Source of the DNA: Sphingomicrobium sp.
Lineage (GTDB): Bacteria; Pseudomonadota; Alphaproteobacteria; Sphingomonadales; Sphingomonadaceae
Length of the DNA: 45,795 bases
Direction: 5' to 3'
Assembly (NCBI GenBank): GCA_025450755.1
Contig: JANWLR010000009.1
Location: forward strand, 1-45,795
Positions within the stretch are counted from its first letter, which is position 1, and every line of letters starts with the position of its first letter. A program made the translations under genes and the position numbers. Shown in pieces: positions 28,128 to 38,297 of the stretch. Below the pieces are notes generated by a model. That model did not search any database. It was not told where the DNA came from and saw only the letters and a list, made by a program, of their open reading frames with translations.

Positions 28128-28225
28128 GCGTGCTCTAAAGTCACTATTGTCGCGTAGAGCGGCGCATTTTTCGTGACCTTAGGCGCCGGCGCCGATTTCG
28201 CCTCTCCAGTCCCGGTCAAAGAGCC

Positions 28226-28246
28226 CGCCTGCAGGGGCAGCAGGCG
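28226..28246 (-). terminator. Hairpin between the RNA methyltransferase gene and rmuC
   Basis: CGCCTGC, 7-nt loop, GCAGGCG: a perfect 7-bp stem in the 143-bp gap between the convergent RNA methyltransferase gene and rmuC. A short T-containing run follows on either side (AATTTTG on plus, GGGCTCTTTG on minus). Probably a terminator for one or both. Confidence 0.45.
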
Positions 28247-28270
28247 AAATCCAATTTTGCAAGTCGCACG

Positions 28271-29629
28271 CTACTCAGCCGCAATCTGCGGCGGGTCCTC
28301 GGGCTCGTCTTCGCTGAGGCTGAGTTCCTCGTCAGCGTAGCGCGGCAGGGCTTCGACCGGGGTCAGAACTTCGATTTCGCGCCGGCCAGGCTCGATATTC
28401 AGCTCCCGAAACTTGCGCGCAGTGACCAGAGACCGCGTCTCAAAGCTTGAGACGAAGCTGTTGTAATTGTTCACCGCGCTTGCGAGGCCGCTTCCGACCT
28501 TCCGCAAGTCGTCTGCCGCTTTGGCAAGACGTTCGTACAGCTCCTTGCCGAGCTCTCCAATCTGGCGCGCTTCCTTGGCGAGCTTCTCCTGCCGCCAGAC
28601 TGCCGCCACGGTGCGGGCGATCGCGATCAGGTTCGTCGGTGTCGCGAGCAACACTTTCTTGTCGAAGGCGAAATCCCAAAGCGTCGGATCCTGCTCAAGC
28701 GCGGCCGTGAGGAAGTGCTCGCCGGGGATGAACATCACGACATAGTCCGGCGCATCTTCAAACTGCGACCAATAGGCCTTCGCACCGAGGGCATTCACGT
28801 GCGCGCGGATTGCGAGGGCATGGGCTGTGAGGTGGTTCTCGCGATCGGCTTCGTCGACCGCTCCGAATGCGTCCTGATAATCGTTCAATGACACCTTCGC
28901 GTCGATCACCAGGCTCTGACCGCCCGGGACCCGAATCACGACGTCGGGCCGCAGCCGGCCACCCTCCCCGTCCGCCACGCTGACCTCAGTCGCAAAATCG
29001 CAATGTTCAGATAGACCGCAGGTCTCAAGCACATTGCGAAGCTGCTGTTCGCCCCAGCGGCCCCGCGCCTTGGGCGCGTTCCTTAGCGCATTGACCAGCT
29101 TGGCAGCTTCGGCGGAGACCCGCTCGGTACCGGTGCGCATCGCCTCGATTTGCCCCGTCAGCGTCCCGAAGGCATCGCGGCGCTCCGCCTCGACCTTCTG
29201 GACAGTCGTCTCGTAGCGTTCGAGCCGGTCATGGACCGGCTGCAGCAGCTGCTTGAGGTTCTGGCCCGCGCTCTCTTCCGATTGGCGGAAGCGCTGGTCG
29301 GCGCGCTTGAGGAACGTTTCCTGGGCTTCCGCGAGAAGCTTGTTGCTGATCTCGGCAAATTGGCTGGACAGTGCCTCCTTGGCCTCGATCAGTTCCTTGA
29401 TCCGGACCTCGAAACCCCTGTCTCGTTCCGTCTGCGAGGCTTCGAGCGCCGCGAGCCGGGTCGACGCGTCCCGGTTGGCGTCACGCTCCCTGACGACTTC
29501 GTCGAGCTGAAGCCGGAGGCTCTCGACAGTCTGCTTCGCCCGGGCAGATTCCCGGCTGGCCCACAGCCAGCCAAGCGTGCCGCCGATGATCAGCGCGATG
29601 AGAACAAACGCTAAACCGGCCGCATCCAT
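28271..29629 (-). CDS. rmuC: DNA recombination protein RmuC
   Basis: RmuC limits inversion at short inverted repeats and carries a PD-(D/E)XK-like nuclease fold. The 452-aa protein has an N-terminal membrane anchor (LAFVLIALIIGGTLGWLW), a coiled coil of about 150 residues (KQTVESLRLQLDEVVRERDA onward) and the RmuC domain: GRWGEQQLRNVLETCGLSEH, RLRPDVVIRVPGGQSLVIDA (Asp and Lys of the fold, VIDAKVSL) and DYVVMFIPGEHFLTAALEQD. An exact SOS-type box lies 16 bp before its start (29646-29660), so it is probably under LexA control. Confidence 0.95.
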   Translation of the reverse strand: MDAAGLAFVLIALIIGGTLGWLWASRESARAKQTVESLRLQLDEVVRERDANRDASTRLAALEASQTERDRGFEVRIKELIEAKEALSSQFAEISNKLLAEAQETFLKRADQRFRQSEESAGQNLKQLLQPVHDRLERYETTVQKVEAERRDAFGTLTGQIEAMRTGTERVSAEAAKLVNALRNAPKARGRWGEQQLRNVLETCGLSEHCDFATEVSVADGEGGRLRPDVVIRVPGGQSLVIDAKVSLNDYQDAFGAVDEADRENHLTAHALAIRAHVNALGAKAYWSQFEDAPDYVVMFIPGEHFLTAALEQDPTLWDFAFDKKVLLATPTNLIAIARTVAAVWRQEKLAKEARQIGELGKELYERLAKAADDLRKVGSGLASAVNNYNSFVSSFETRSLVTARKFRELNIEPGRREIEVLTPVEALPRYADEELSLSEDEPEDPPQIAAE

Positions 29630-29645
29630 GACCGTGACTCCCCCG

Positions 29646-29660
29646 GAACAGAATGAGAAC
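29646..29660 (-). promoter_or_regulatory. Predicted LexA (SOS) box upstream of rmuC
   Basis: GAAC-AGAATGA-GAAC on the plus strand, i.e. GTTCTCATTCTGTTC toward rmuC: an exact match to the alphaproteobacterial LexA site GTTC-N7-GTTC. It lies between rmuC and the divergent copper-storage-like gene. The same spacing occurs at lexA (41746-41760). Confidence 0.7.
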
Positions 29661-29737
29661 TTCTACTTGTTACCGGGCTGATGCTCAAGCGGAACGAGCG
29701 TGCTATCCACAGGTTTGGTTTCTTCGAGGAGAAAGCC

Positions 29738-30136
29738 ATGTCCATCCGCAAGATGATCGCCCTTCACCCGGACGTGCATGGGCACGTCAACCAGCCGCTC
29801 GGCGATGCGGCGCATCACCTCATGTACTGCGCGCGAATGTGCCTCAGCTGCGCCGACGCCTGCGCGGCCGAAAAGATGGACATGCGCCAGTGCATCCGCA
29901 AATGCCTCGATTGCGCCGACATATGCGAGGCTGCGGGCAAGCTGGCGGTGCGCCGCACGGGCTCGAACGAGCAGGTGCTGCGCGAAACGCTCGAGCTCTG
30001 CGCCCGCGTCTGCGATTCCTGCGCGAGCGAATGCGAGCGGCACGAGCACGAGCATTGCAGGCTGTGCGCGCAGATGTGCCGGGAATGCGCCGAGGACTGC
30101 CGCAATGCCGCCGCGTCGATGATGGAGCCGGCGTGA
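29738..30136 (+). CDS. Cysteine-rich four-helix copper-storage-like protein (Csp type)
   Basis: A 132-aa protein with 17 cysteines arranged as four blocks: CARMCLSCADAC, CIRKCLDCADIC, CARVCDSCASEC and CRLCAQMCRECAEDC, plus several His (ERHEHEHC). This C-x3-C-x2-C-x3-C spacing lines the inside of four-helix bundles in the Csp family, which bind many Cu(I) ions. There is no signal peptide, so it should be the cytosolic (Csp3-like) kind. The ATG at 29738 has a strong GAGGAGA site. It is coupled to a lipoprotein gene by a TGATG overlap. No copper ATPase or regulator lies nearby. Confidence 0.88.
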   Translation: MSIRKMIALHPDVHGHVNQPLGDAAHHLMYCARMCLSCADACAAEKMDMRQCIRKCLDCADICEAAGKLAVRRTGSNEQVLRETLELCARVCDSCASECERHEHEHCRLCAQMCRECAEDCRNAAASMMEPA

Positions 30137-30618
30137 TGCGTCGGGCGTCTGCGATCGCAATCTCGCTGGCGCTCACTGCATGTAGCCCGAAGCCCGGCCC
30201 TCCGGAAAACCAGGCGACTGCGAACGAGAAGCTCGCCCAGGAAGCGAATGTCAGCGGAAATGTCGCCGAAGCCAGCCCCGAGCCGGCGAACAATGCGGCA
30301 GCCTCTGCGCAGTCGTCCGGAACGCTCCCGGCTGCAGATGCCGGTCTGAGGTTCGTCGGCACCTGGGCTGCGAGCAAAGCCGAGTGCACGTCGAAACCGT
30401 GGAAGTTCACTGCCGACGCGCTGTCGGGAAGCGGGCCGCATTGCAGCTTCTACAAGGTGTCCAAGGCTCCGGGCGGGTATGACATCGCAGCGACCTGCCC
30501 GGCCAAGCAGCCGGTGCACTCTGACCTCATCAAGCTCCGCTTTGCCGAATCCGCCGGCGCGATGCTGGTGGAATCGAACGCGATTGCGCCGAGTGGACTG
30601 ATCTATTGCGGAAGGTAG
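30136..30618 (+). CDS. Hypothetical lipoprotein
   Basis: A 160-aa protein with a lipoprotein signal peptide: MRRASAIAISLALTACS, with lipobox LTAC and Cys17 as the lipidation site. A low-complexity linker (ENQATANEK...NNAAASAQSSG) precedes a compact domain from FVGTWAASKAECTSKPWKF to SGLIYCGR. Four Cys in the domain (CTSKPW, HCSFYK, TCPAK and YCGR) could form two disulphides. I do not recognise the domain. The 'GTWA...C...W.F' pattern is seen in small secreted sphingomonad proteins. It follows the Csp-like gene with overlapping stop/start, and its stop lies 7 bp from that of def on the other strand. Confidence 0.8.
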   Translation: MRRASAIAISLALTACSPKPGPPENQATANEKLAQEANVSGNVAEASPEPANNAAASAQSSGTLPAADAGLRFVGTWAASKAECTSKPWKFTADALSGSGPHCSFYKVSKAPGGYDIAATCPAKQPVHSDLIKLRFAESAGAMLVESNAIAPSGLIYCGR

Positions 30619-30625
30619 TAGCTCA

Positions 30626-31174
30626 TCACGCAGCTTTTTGTTGCTGCTCTTTCCGCCACTTGGCGAGCTTCTTTAAGACCATGTCGCGCTTCAGCCGCGA
30701 AAGATGATCGATGAACAGCACTCCGTTCAAATGGTCCATCTCGTGCTGTAGGCAAACGGCGAGCAGGCCCTCGATCTCCTCCTCGTAAGTCTTGCCCTTC
30801 TCGTCCTGCCAACGGGCTCGGATCCTGTCGGGCCTCATCACCTCGGCATATTGCTCGGGCACCGACAGGCAGCCCTCGGTATAGGGAACGTCATTCTCGG
30901 AGTGCCACAGGATCTCAGGATTGATGAAAACCTTCGGGTCCTTGACGGTCGGACTCTCAGGATCCTCCGGATCTTCCGGCTCCTGGAGGTCGATCACCAG
31001 CAGGCGGATCGGCACTCCGACCTGTACTGCGGCGAGGCCTATGCCCGGCGCTGCATACATCGTCTCCAACATGTCGGCGACGAGCGTCTCCAACTCGTCG
31101 TCGAAGGTCTCCACCGGCTTGGATATCTGCCGGAGCATGGGATCGGGCGTCTCGTAGATGCGACGAATGGCCAT
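30626..31174 (-). CDS. def: Peptide deformylase
   Basis: Removes the formyl group from nascent N-terminal methionine, metal-dependent. All three motifs are present: [17 protein letters not shown] and QHEMDHLNG (HExxH). The 182-aa product has a C-terminal Lys/Gln-rich helix ([16 protein letters not shown]). It lies 31 bp after recR on the same strand; fmt, which adds the formyl group, is close by on the opposite strand. Confidence 0.97.
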   Translation of the reverse strand: MAIRRIYETPDPMLRQISKPVETFDDELETLVADMLETMYAAPGIGLAAVQVGVPIRLLVIDLQEPEDPEDPESPTVKDPKVFINPEILWHSENDVPYTEGCLSVPEQYAEVMRPDRIRARWQDEKGKTYEEEIEGLLAVCLQHEMDHLNGVLFIDHLSRLKRDMVLKKLAKWRKEQQQKAA

Positions 31175-31205
31175 GGATCGAATTTAGTCTTTCGCTTCAG
31201 TGGGT

Positions 31206-31802
31206 TCAAGAAATCGGGCGTCTTGCCCTCAAGGCTTGGGCGAGCGTTCCCTCGTCCAGATAATCGAGCTCACCGCCAACCGGAAGCCCATGAGCCAACT
31301 GGCTGAGACGTATGGGAAAAATCTCGAGGCGCTCGGCGAGATAGTGGGCTGTGGTCTGGCCCTCGAGCGTGGCGTTCATGGCGAGCACGACCTCGTCGAT
31401 GCCCGCCACCGAAATCCGCCGGACGAGCTGGTCCACTGTGAGATCCTCGGGCCGAACCCCGTCGAGCGCTGAAAGCCGGCCGCCAAGTACATGATAGCGG
31501 CCGGGAAATAGCCGCGAGCGGTCAAGGGCCCACAAGTCGGCGACCTCCTCGACAACACACAGCATCTTCTCGTCACGGCGCGGATCACGGCAGATCGAGC
31601 ACGGGTCGGACGTATCGACGTTGCCGCAGACCGAGCAGGTCGAGAGCTTGTCAGCGACTTGCGTGAGTGCAGTCAGCAATGGCTGAAGCGCGGTTTCGCG
31701 TTTCTTCATCAGGTGCAGCACGGCGCGGCGCGCCGATCGCGGCCCAAGCCCCGGCAAGCGCGCGAGCGCCTGTGACAATGCTTCGATTTCCTGACTGGCC
31801 AC
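31206..31802 (-). CDS. recR: Recombination mediator RecR
   Basis: Works with RecF/RecO to load RecA at gaps. The protein is 198 aa, exactly the usual size, when started at the GTG at 31802 ([20 protein letters not shown]). It has the HhH region, a four-Cys zinc finger ([16 protein letters not shown]) and a Toprim domain ([17 protein letters not shown]) with a following [12 protein letters not shown]. The open frame continues upstream into the fmt start region but lacks family likeness. Divergent from fmt by 49 bp. Confidence 0.95.
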   Translation of the reverse strand: MASQEIEALSQALARLPGLGPRSARRAVLHLMKKRETALQPLLTALTQVADKLSTCSVCGNVDTSDPCSICRDPRRDEKMLCVVEEVADLWALDRSRLFPGRYHVLGGRLSALDGVRPEDLTVDQLVRRISVAGIDEVVLAMNATLEGQTTAHYLAERLEIFPIRLSQLAHGLPVGGELDYLDEGTLAQALRARRPIS

Positions 31803-31851
31803 GCTAACCCGCGAGGTAGGCAATTCCGTGCAGTTTCGCCATAGGCGCCGA

Positions 31852-32751
31852 ATGCGGATCGTCTTCATGGGATCGCCGGACTTCGCGGTGCCGAGCTTCA
31901 ATGCGCTGGTTGAGGCCGGTCATGAGGTCGTCTGCGTCTACACGCAGCCGCCGCGACCTGCGGGCCGCGGCAAGGATGAGCGCAAGACGTCAGTGCACGA
32001 GCGGGCGGAAGAGCTTGGGATCGAGTTGAGAACGCCGAAAACGCTCCGACACGAGGAAGAACAGGAGCGGTTTCGAGCGCTTGACGCGGACCTCGCAGTG
32101 GTTGCCGCCTACGGCCTCATCCTGCCCAAGCCGATCCTCGATGCGCCGAGGCAAGGCTGCATCAACGTCCACGCCTCGCTTCTGCCGCGCTGGCGTGGAG
32201 CAGCACCGATCCAACGCGCCATCCTTGCAGGCGACGAAATCAGCGGAGTGACGCTGATGCAGATCGACGAGGGCCTCGACACCGGACCAATGCTGGCGCG
32301 GCAGACGCTCGACATTCGCTGGAAGAATGCCGGACAAGTCGTGAAAGAAATGGCGAATCTCGGGGCCAGACTGCTCGTCGAATGGCTCGAAAGCCCCACA
32401 GCTCCCGAACCGCAGCCGATCGCCGGAGCAACTTACGCACCAAAGCTCGAAAAGGCTGAAGCGCGGATCGACTGGTCGCAGACAGCCGAGCAGATCGAGC
32501 GGCAAGTGCGAGCGTTCAATCCCGTCCCCGGCGCGTGGTTCGAAGCCAACGGCGAGCGTATCAAGCTGCTGAAAGCAGATATTGACCGCGGCAGTGGCAA
32601 AGCTGGTGAAGTCACCGATGATCGTTTGACGATTGCTTGTGCCGATGGGGCGATCCGCCCCCTTGAGGTGCAGCGCGCTGGAAAGGCAGCGATGACACCC
32701 GGCGAGCTAATTCGCGGCTTCGCGATTCCCAAGGGCACGATCCTTCCATGA
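31852..32751 (+). CDS. fmt: Methionyl-tRNA formyltransferase
   Basis: Formylates initiator Met-tRNA from 10-formyl-THF. The 299-aa protein starts [20 protein letters not shown], carries the catalytic [20 protein letters not shown] (SLLPxxRG) and [17 protein letters not shown], and has the C-terminal OB-fold tRNA domain ([20 protein letters not shown]). The ATG at 31852 is the family start. It overlaps truA by 4 bp; def-fmt-truA grouping is common. Confidence 0.96.
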   Translation: MRIVFMGSPDFAVPSFNALVEAGHEVVCVYTQPPRPAGRGKDERKTSVHERAEELGIELRTPKTLRHEEEQERFRALDADLAVVAAYGLILPKPILDAPRQGCINVHASLLPRWRGAAPIQRAILAGDEISGVTLMQIDEGLDTGPMLARQTLDIRWKNAGQVVKEMANLGARLLVEWLESPTAPEPQPIAGATYAPKLEKAEARIDWSQTAEQIERQVRAFNPVPGAWFEANGERIKLLKADIDRGSGKAGEVTDDRLTIACADGAIRPLEVQRAGKAAMTPGELIRGFAIPKGTILP

Positions 32752-33488
32752 CCCGCTGGCGGCTGATCGTCGAATATGACGGCGGTCCATTCATGGGCTG
32801 GCAGCGGCAAGATCATGGTCCGTCGGTGCAGCAGACGCTTGAGGAAGCGCTCCGCAGGATGACCGGGGAGCAGGCCGTCTTTACTGCCGCTGGCCGCACT
32901 GACGCGGGCGTCCATGCGCTCGCCATGAGCTCCCACGTCGATATCGGGTGTGAGTTGACGCGGCATCGGCTTCGTGAGGGGCTGAATGCGCTGGTCCGAC
33001 CAAGCCCGATTTCAGTTCTGGAGGTTACGCAGGTTGCGGACGACTGGCATGCGCGCTTCTCCTGCGTCGGCCGCCGCTATCTCTACCGGATCCTCAACCG
33101 GCGAGCGCCACCCGCGCTGGATGCCGGGCGCGTCTGGCACATCGCCGTCCCGCTCGATGCCGAGACGATGCGCGAGGGCGCGGCGCATCTGGTCGGCCGC
33201 CATGACTTCACGACGTTCCGCTCTGCCCAGTGCCAGTCCGACAGCCCGGTGAAGACTCTCGACCGGCTCGAGGTCAGCCGCATAGGAGAGGAAATTCATG
33301 TCGCCGCAGCTGCGCGCAGCTTCCTGCATCACCAGGTCCGGTCGATGGTCGGCTGCCTGGCGATGGTCGGACGCGGACAGTGGCAGGTGGATGACATCCG
33401 GAGAGCTCTCGACGCGCGTGACCGCGCCGCGCTCGGTTTCAACGCACCACCGCATGGCCTCTATTTCGTCGAAGCAATCTATCCCTAG
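32748..33488 (+). CDS. truA: tRNA pseudouridine(38-40) synthase
   Basis: Isomerises uridines 38-40 in the anticodon arm. The 246-aa product has [12 protein letters not shown], the catalytic Asp52 in GRTDAGVHA, and the [10 protein letters not shown] and [19 protein letters not shown] motifs of TruA. Start overlaps the fmt stop. Its TAG stop shares the palindromic CTAG with the stop of the convergent decarboxylase-like gene. Confidence 0.96.
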   Translation: MTRWRLIVEYDGGPFMGWQRQDHGPSVQQTLEEALRRMTGEQAVFTAAGRTDAGVHALAMSSHVDIGCELTRHRLREGLNALVRPSPISVLEVTQVADDWHARFSCVGRRYLYRILNRRAPPALDAGRVWHIAVPLDAETMREGAAHLVGRHDFTTFRSAQCQSDSPVKTLDRLEVSRIGEEIHVAAAARSFLHHQVRSMVGCLAMVGRGQWQVDDIRRALDARDRAALGFNAPPHGLYFVEAIYP

Positions 33489-34714
33489 ACGAGCATTTCA
33501 CGCGCCGACGGGCGGCTCTCCCAGCCCTGCGGGCTTGCGCTAAGCCCATAGGCACCGGCGCAAAAGATGGCGATGAGATTGCCGACTTCGGCCGGGGGGA
33601 GCATGACCTCGTCTCCGAAGATGTCATGTGGCGTCGCAAGGCAGCCGGTTACGGTGACCTGTTCCTCTGCTGGCGTTCCAAACTTGTTGGCAACCGCAAT
33701 CGGAAAATTGCCCCGCCCCCGCTCCAGCAGGCAGCCGGTGGCGCCGAGAAGGTGATGACCACCCCCGTCGGTCGTCAGGAACGTCTCCCCGCAGCTCTCC
33801 GTACGGTCAAGAACGCGCGTCAAGTACACTCCGCATTCGGCAACCAACCAACGCCCGAGTTCTAGCGATAGCCGGGTCGTCGCGAGCAGTTCAGGCCCAT
33901 TGCGGACCGTTTCATGAAGTGCATTTGCGAGCCGGTAGATGTCGATCGGCTGCTCGCCCGCGAAACAGGGCACATCGAAGCCGCCTCCAAGGTTCAATTC
34001 CGGAAGCGGCCGGTCGAGGCTGCGGCAAATGTCGCCCGCACAGGAAATGATCGCCTTGTGCGCTTCGATCAGAGCGCTGTCGTCGAGACATTGCGCCGCC
34101 GCGAAGATATGGAGTCCGCGCCAATCAACGCCGGCATCCAGCAGACCCTCGACAAGCGACGGGACTCGTTCGGCATCGACTCCAAACGGAGTTGGCCGGG
34201 CACCCAAGGTGAGCCCTCGGCTGTCGATCGAAAAGGGAGGGTTGACCCTCACAGCAAGCTTGGGCCTGATTCCAGCCCGTTCACCCGCGCGGATCGCCCT
34301 CGCCGCCTCGCCTTCGCTCTCGACGCTGATCGTCGCTCCGGCGGATATGCCTCTTTCGAGTTCGTCGTCTCCCTTGCCGGGGCCGGCGAAGGTCATCCCG
34401 ATTCCGGCCAGGCCAGCGCGCTTCAGATGGTTGAGCTCACCGAGGGACACGACCCGGAAACCGTCGACATACCTTCCGAGGAAATTGAGCAGAGGCTCAT
34501 AAGGATTTGCAGTTACGGAGTAATATATTGCGAGCCCGTCGGGCATTGCAGCCTTCAAGGAAGCGATCTGGGCGCCGACGATGTTATTGTCGTACACGAA
34601 GAGTGGGGTGCCCCCCGCGTCGGCGACGAGCTCTTCGGCAGAGACGCCGCCGATCAATAGCTGACTGTCGGCGTCGGCTTCGAAGTAGGGCGGGATCGGT
34701 CCGGTCGGCTTCAC
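33485..34714 (-). CDS. Fold-type III PLP decarboxylase homologue lacking the PLP lysine
   Basis: A 409-aa member of the ornithine/diaminopimelate decarboxylase superfamily (alanine-racemase-like barrel plus C-terminal beta domain), most like the 'GAYG(L/A)SASPQ' branch. Recognisable parts: [21 protein letters not shown] (glycine loop), [41 protein letters not shown] (Cys/Asp) and [13 protein letters not shown]. The PLP Schiff-base lysine, normally in (F/Y)Y(S/A)VKAN, is Thr68 here: [14 protein letters not shown], codon ACT. The HxHxGSQ loop is LHIFAAAQ (residues 201-208), with Ala in place of the Gly-Ser. It therefore looks like a pseudoenzyme or one with altered chemistry. It follows trxB by 30 bp on the same strand. 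Confidence 0.85.
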   Translation of the reverse strand: MKPTGPIPPYFEADADSQLLIGGVSAEELVADAGGTPLFVYDNNIVGAQIASLKAAMPDGLAIYYSVTANPYEPLLNFLGRYVDGFRVVSLGELNHLKRAGLAGIGMTFAGPGKGDDELERGISAGATISVESEGEAARAIRAGERAGIRPKLAVRVNPPFSIDSRGLTLGARPTPFGVDAERVPSLVEGLLDAGVDWRGLHIFAAAQCLDDSALIEAHKAIISCAGDICRSLDRPLPELNLGGGFDVPCFAGEQPIDIYRLANALHETVRNGPELLATTRLSLELGRWLVAECGVYLTRVLDRTESCGETFLTTDGGGHHLLGATGCLLERGRGNFPIAVANKFGTPAEEQVTVTGCLATPHDIFGDEVMLPPAEVGNLIAIFCAGAYGLSASPQGWESRPSAREMLV

Positions 34715-34744
34715 TCGCGAGTTCCCCCTCTCGCAGATTGTGGC

Positions 34745-35710
34745 CTATTCGGCCGCTATCGCCTCATATTCCTCGGCGGCGAGATATTTCTCCGCGTCGA
34801 GAGCGGCCATGCAGCCGGTGCCGGCCGCAGTCACCGCCTGGCGGTAGATCTTGTCCATGACGTCACCGCACGCGAAAACACCTTCGATGCTGGTGCGGGT
34901 CGTCCCGGGCTGGACCTTGATATAGCCCTCGGCATCGAGTTCGAGCTGTCCCTTGAACAATTCGGTCGCGGGCTGGTGGCCGATCGCCACGAAGGCGCCT
35001 TCGCATTCCACGCGACTGATCTCGCCGGTCAGTTTGTTGCGGATGTCTAGGCCTATCAGCGCCTCGGGTTCACCCCCGCCGATGAACTCAACCACCTCAC
35101 TGTCCCAGACGACATTGATCCTGTCGTTGGCAAACAGCCGGTCCTGAAGAATTTTCTCCGCGCGCAGCGAATCCCTCCTGTGGATCAAGGTGACGTCATG
35201 GCTATGGTTGGTGAGGTAGAGAGCCTCCTCGACCGCAGTATTGCCGCCGCCGATCACAGCGACCTTCTTGCCCCGGTAGAAGAAGCCATCGCAGGTCGCG
35301 CACGCGGAGGCGCCCCTGCCCTTCATATGCTCCTCGGATGGAAGCCCGAGCCATTTCGCCTGAGCGCCCGTCGCAATCACCAGCGTATCGGCGAAATATT
35401 GCGCGCCGCTATCGCCCGTCAGCCGGAATGGCCGGCGAGAGAGGTCGACGGCGCTGACATGGTCCCAGATGACCTTGGTTCCGACGTGCTCGGACTGGGC
35501 CTGCATTTCCTCCATCAGCCAGGGACCCTGAATGACGTCGCGGAATCCAGGATAATTCTCAACGTCGGTGGTCGTCGTAAGCTGGCCGCCGGGCTGAATA
35601 CCCTGGATGACGATCGGCGAGAGTCCGGCGCGCGCGGCATAAATCGCTGCCGTAAAGCCCGCAGGGCCCGAGCCGAGCACGGCCACGCGCGTTGAAAAGC
35701 TGTTGCTCAT
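34745..35710 (-). CDS. trxB: Thioredoxin reductase
   Basis: FAD/NADPH-dependent reduction of thioredoxin. FAD loop VAVLGSGPAGFTAAIYAARA, redox-active CATC at residues 137-140, NADPH loop VAVIGGGNTAVEEALYLT, and C-terminal VFACGDVMDKIYRQAVTAAG. The 321-aa length is normal. I start at the ATG at 35710 (MSNSFSTRV); an ATG three codons upstream (35719) is equally possible since neither has a strong ribosome site. The decarboxylase-like gene follows. Confidence 0.95.
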   Translation of the reverse strand: MSNSFSTRVAVLGSGPAGFTAAIYAARAGLSPIVIQGIQPGGQLTTTTDVENYPGFRDVIQGPWLMEEMQAQSEHVGTKVIWDHVSAVDLSRRPFRLTGDSGAQYFADTLVIATGAQAKWLGLPSEEHMKGRGASACATCDGFFYRGKKVAVIGGGNTAVEEALYLTNHSHDVTLIHRRDSLRAEKILQDRLFANDRINVVWDSEVVEFIGGGEPEALIGLDIRNKLTGEISRVECEGAFVAIGHQPATELFKGQLELDAEGYIKVQPGTTRTSIEGVFACGDVMDKIYRQAVTAAGTGCMAALDAEKYLAAEEYEAIAAE

Positions 35711-35762
35711 TGGCCGCATTTAGGGGCGCTTGGGACGCCCCGCAACGGCGAGAAATTCGCTT

Positions 35763-35912
35763 TTAGACGGTCCTTCGACCGGCAATGAAGTTCCAGATGA
35801 GCACGATGATACCGACGACGAGCAGGATATGGATGAGCCCGCTAGTGACGTGGAATGCGAACAATCCAAGGGCCCACAGGATGAGCAGGATGATGGCGAT
35901 GGTGAGAAGCAT
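35763..35912 (-). CDS. Small lmo0937-like membrane protein
   Basis: A 49-aa ORF starting at an ATG with an excellent AGGAAGG site 6-7 nt upstream and ending in TAA. The sequence starts MLLTIAIILLILWALGLFAF, continues HVTSGLIHILLVVGIIVLIW and ends NFIAGRRTV: two membrane helices joined by a short HVTSG loop, ending in a basic tail. This is the pattern of the lmo0937 family of small membrane proteins, whose function is unknown but which are often stress-induced. It lies 52 bp upstream of trxB on the same strand. Confidence 0.85.
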   Translation of the reverse strand: MLLTIAIILLILWALGLFAFHVTSGLIHILLVVGIIVLIWNFIAGRRTV

Positions 35913-36048
35913 TGGCTGCCTTCCTCGTTATGGTCGCGGAACGGACGCCTAACGGACCAATCCGATGCGTGTTCCGCAGCTTCTAACGTCCCTCTCTTCA
36001 AGAAAGGGTGCGAACGAATGGGCTCGCTGCAGATGAATGAGCTCCTTC

Positions 36049-36065
36049 AGCGGCGTCGAGCCGCT
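36049..36065 (-). terminator. Hairpin downstream of pyrG
   Basis: AGCGGC-GTCGA-GCCGCT, perfect 6-bp stem, about 35 bp before the pyrG stop is reached from this side, i.e. downstream of pyrG in its transcript. No U-tract follows, so a terminator role is tentative. The rest of the 186-bp gap between the small membrane protein and pyrG shows no gene. Confidence 0.3.
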
Positions 36066-36098
36066 TTAGACGGACCCACCCCCTCCCAGGGAAGGGCG

Positions 36099-37745
<1,647 letters not shown>

Positions 37746-37810
37746 TTAGGGGTACAGACGCTCCGCGCGCAAGCCAGCCGAGAAAAAATATTGTCGAAGG
37801 TTTGCCGGAA

Positions 37811-37840
37811 ACTGAGTTCCCGCTTGCGCGGGAATGACGA
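37811..37840 (-). repeat. REP-like dispersed hairpin element
   Basis: On the minus strand TCGTCATTCCCGC-GCAA-GCGGGAACTCAG contains a perfect 7-bp stem (TTCCCGC/GCGGGAA) with a 4-nt loop. Sequences of the form GTCATTCCCGCGxAxGCGGGAA are dispersed intergenic repeats in many proteobacteria. It lies between secG and pyrG and could also act as a transcript-stabilising or terminating hairpin. Only one copy is visible in this window. Confidence 0.5.
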
Positions 37841-37866
37841 AGGAACAGTGAAAGGGGTTCTTCCCG

Positions 37867-38232
37867 CTACTGCGCGAGCGGAACCGCGGGCGCCTGCTGG
37901 TTCTGCGCAGGTGTCGTCGCCGGAGTCGGAGCTGGCTGAACCGGCTGGGACTGCTGCTGCGTCGGCGCAAGCTTGCCAGCGAGCGAGGTATCGATCTTGG
38001 CCGGAGTCCGCGTGGCGCCGGCAATCGCGGCCATCACGATCGAAAGTACGATGAACAGCCCGCCGAGGACCGCTGTCGAACGAGTCAGGAAGTCCGCAGC
38101 CCCACGCGCCGTCATAAACCCCGACGAGCTGCCGCCAACGCCAAGCCCGCCCCCTTCGGAGCGCTGCATCAGGATGACGCCAATCAGCGCAACGGCAATA
38201 AGCGTCTGAACGATCAGCAGGAATGCGAACAT
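37867..38232 (-). CDS. secG: Preprotein translocase subunit SecG
   Basis: Accessory subunit of the SecYEG channel in the inner membrane. The 121-aa protein starts MFAFLLIVQTLIAVALIGVI and has the SecG signature LMQRSEGGGLGVGGSSSGFM, then TARGAADFLTRSTAVLGGLF and a second membrane helix. The last ~45 residues are a Pro/Gln/Ala-rich tail (TQQQSQPVQPAPTPATTPAQ), common in sphingomonad SecG. The ATG at 38232 is the family start; the frame upstream is not conserved in type. Confidence 0.95.
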   Translation of the reverse strand: MFAFLLIVQTLIAVALIGVILMQRSEGGGLGVGGSSSGFMTARGAADFLTRSTAVLGGLFIVLSIVMAAIAGATRTPAKIDTSLAGKLAPTQQQSQPVQPAPTPATTPAQNQQAPAVPLAQ

Positions 38233-38297
38233 GTCGGGACTTTCAATGGCGGGTGCGCGGCGCACTTAGCGAGCGTCGCGCCCGCTTTCAACCAGAG

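Noticed and set aside
28182-28193. GGCGCCGGCGCC 12-bp palindrome
   Set aside because: Simple GC-only palindrome, expected by chance in GC-rich DNA; no promoter context.
28010-28219. 69-codon minus-strand frame at the end of the RNA methyltransferase gene
   Set aside because: Most of it is antisense to the methyltransferase C-terminus; the part in the intergenic gap is short with no ribosome site.
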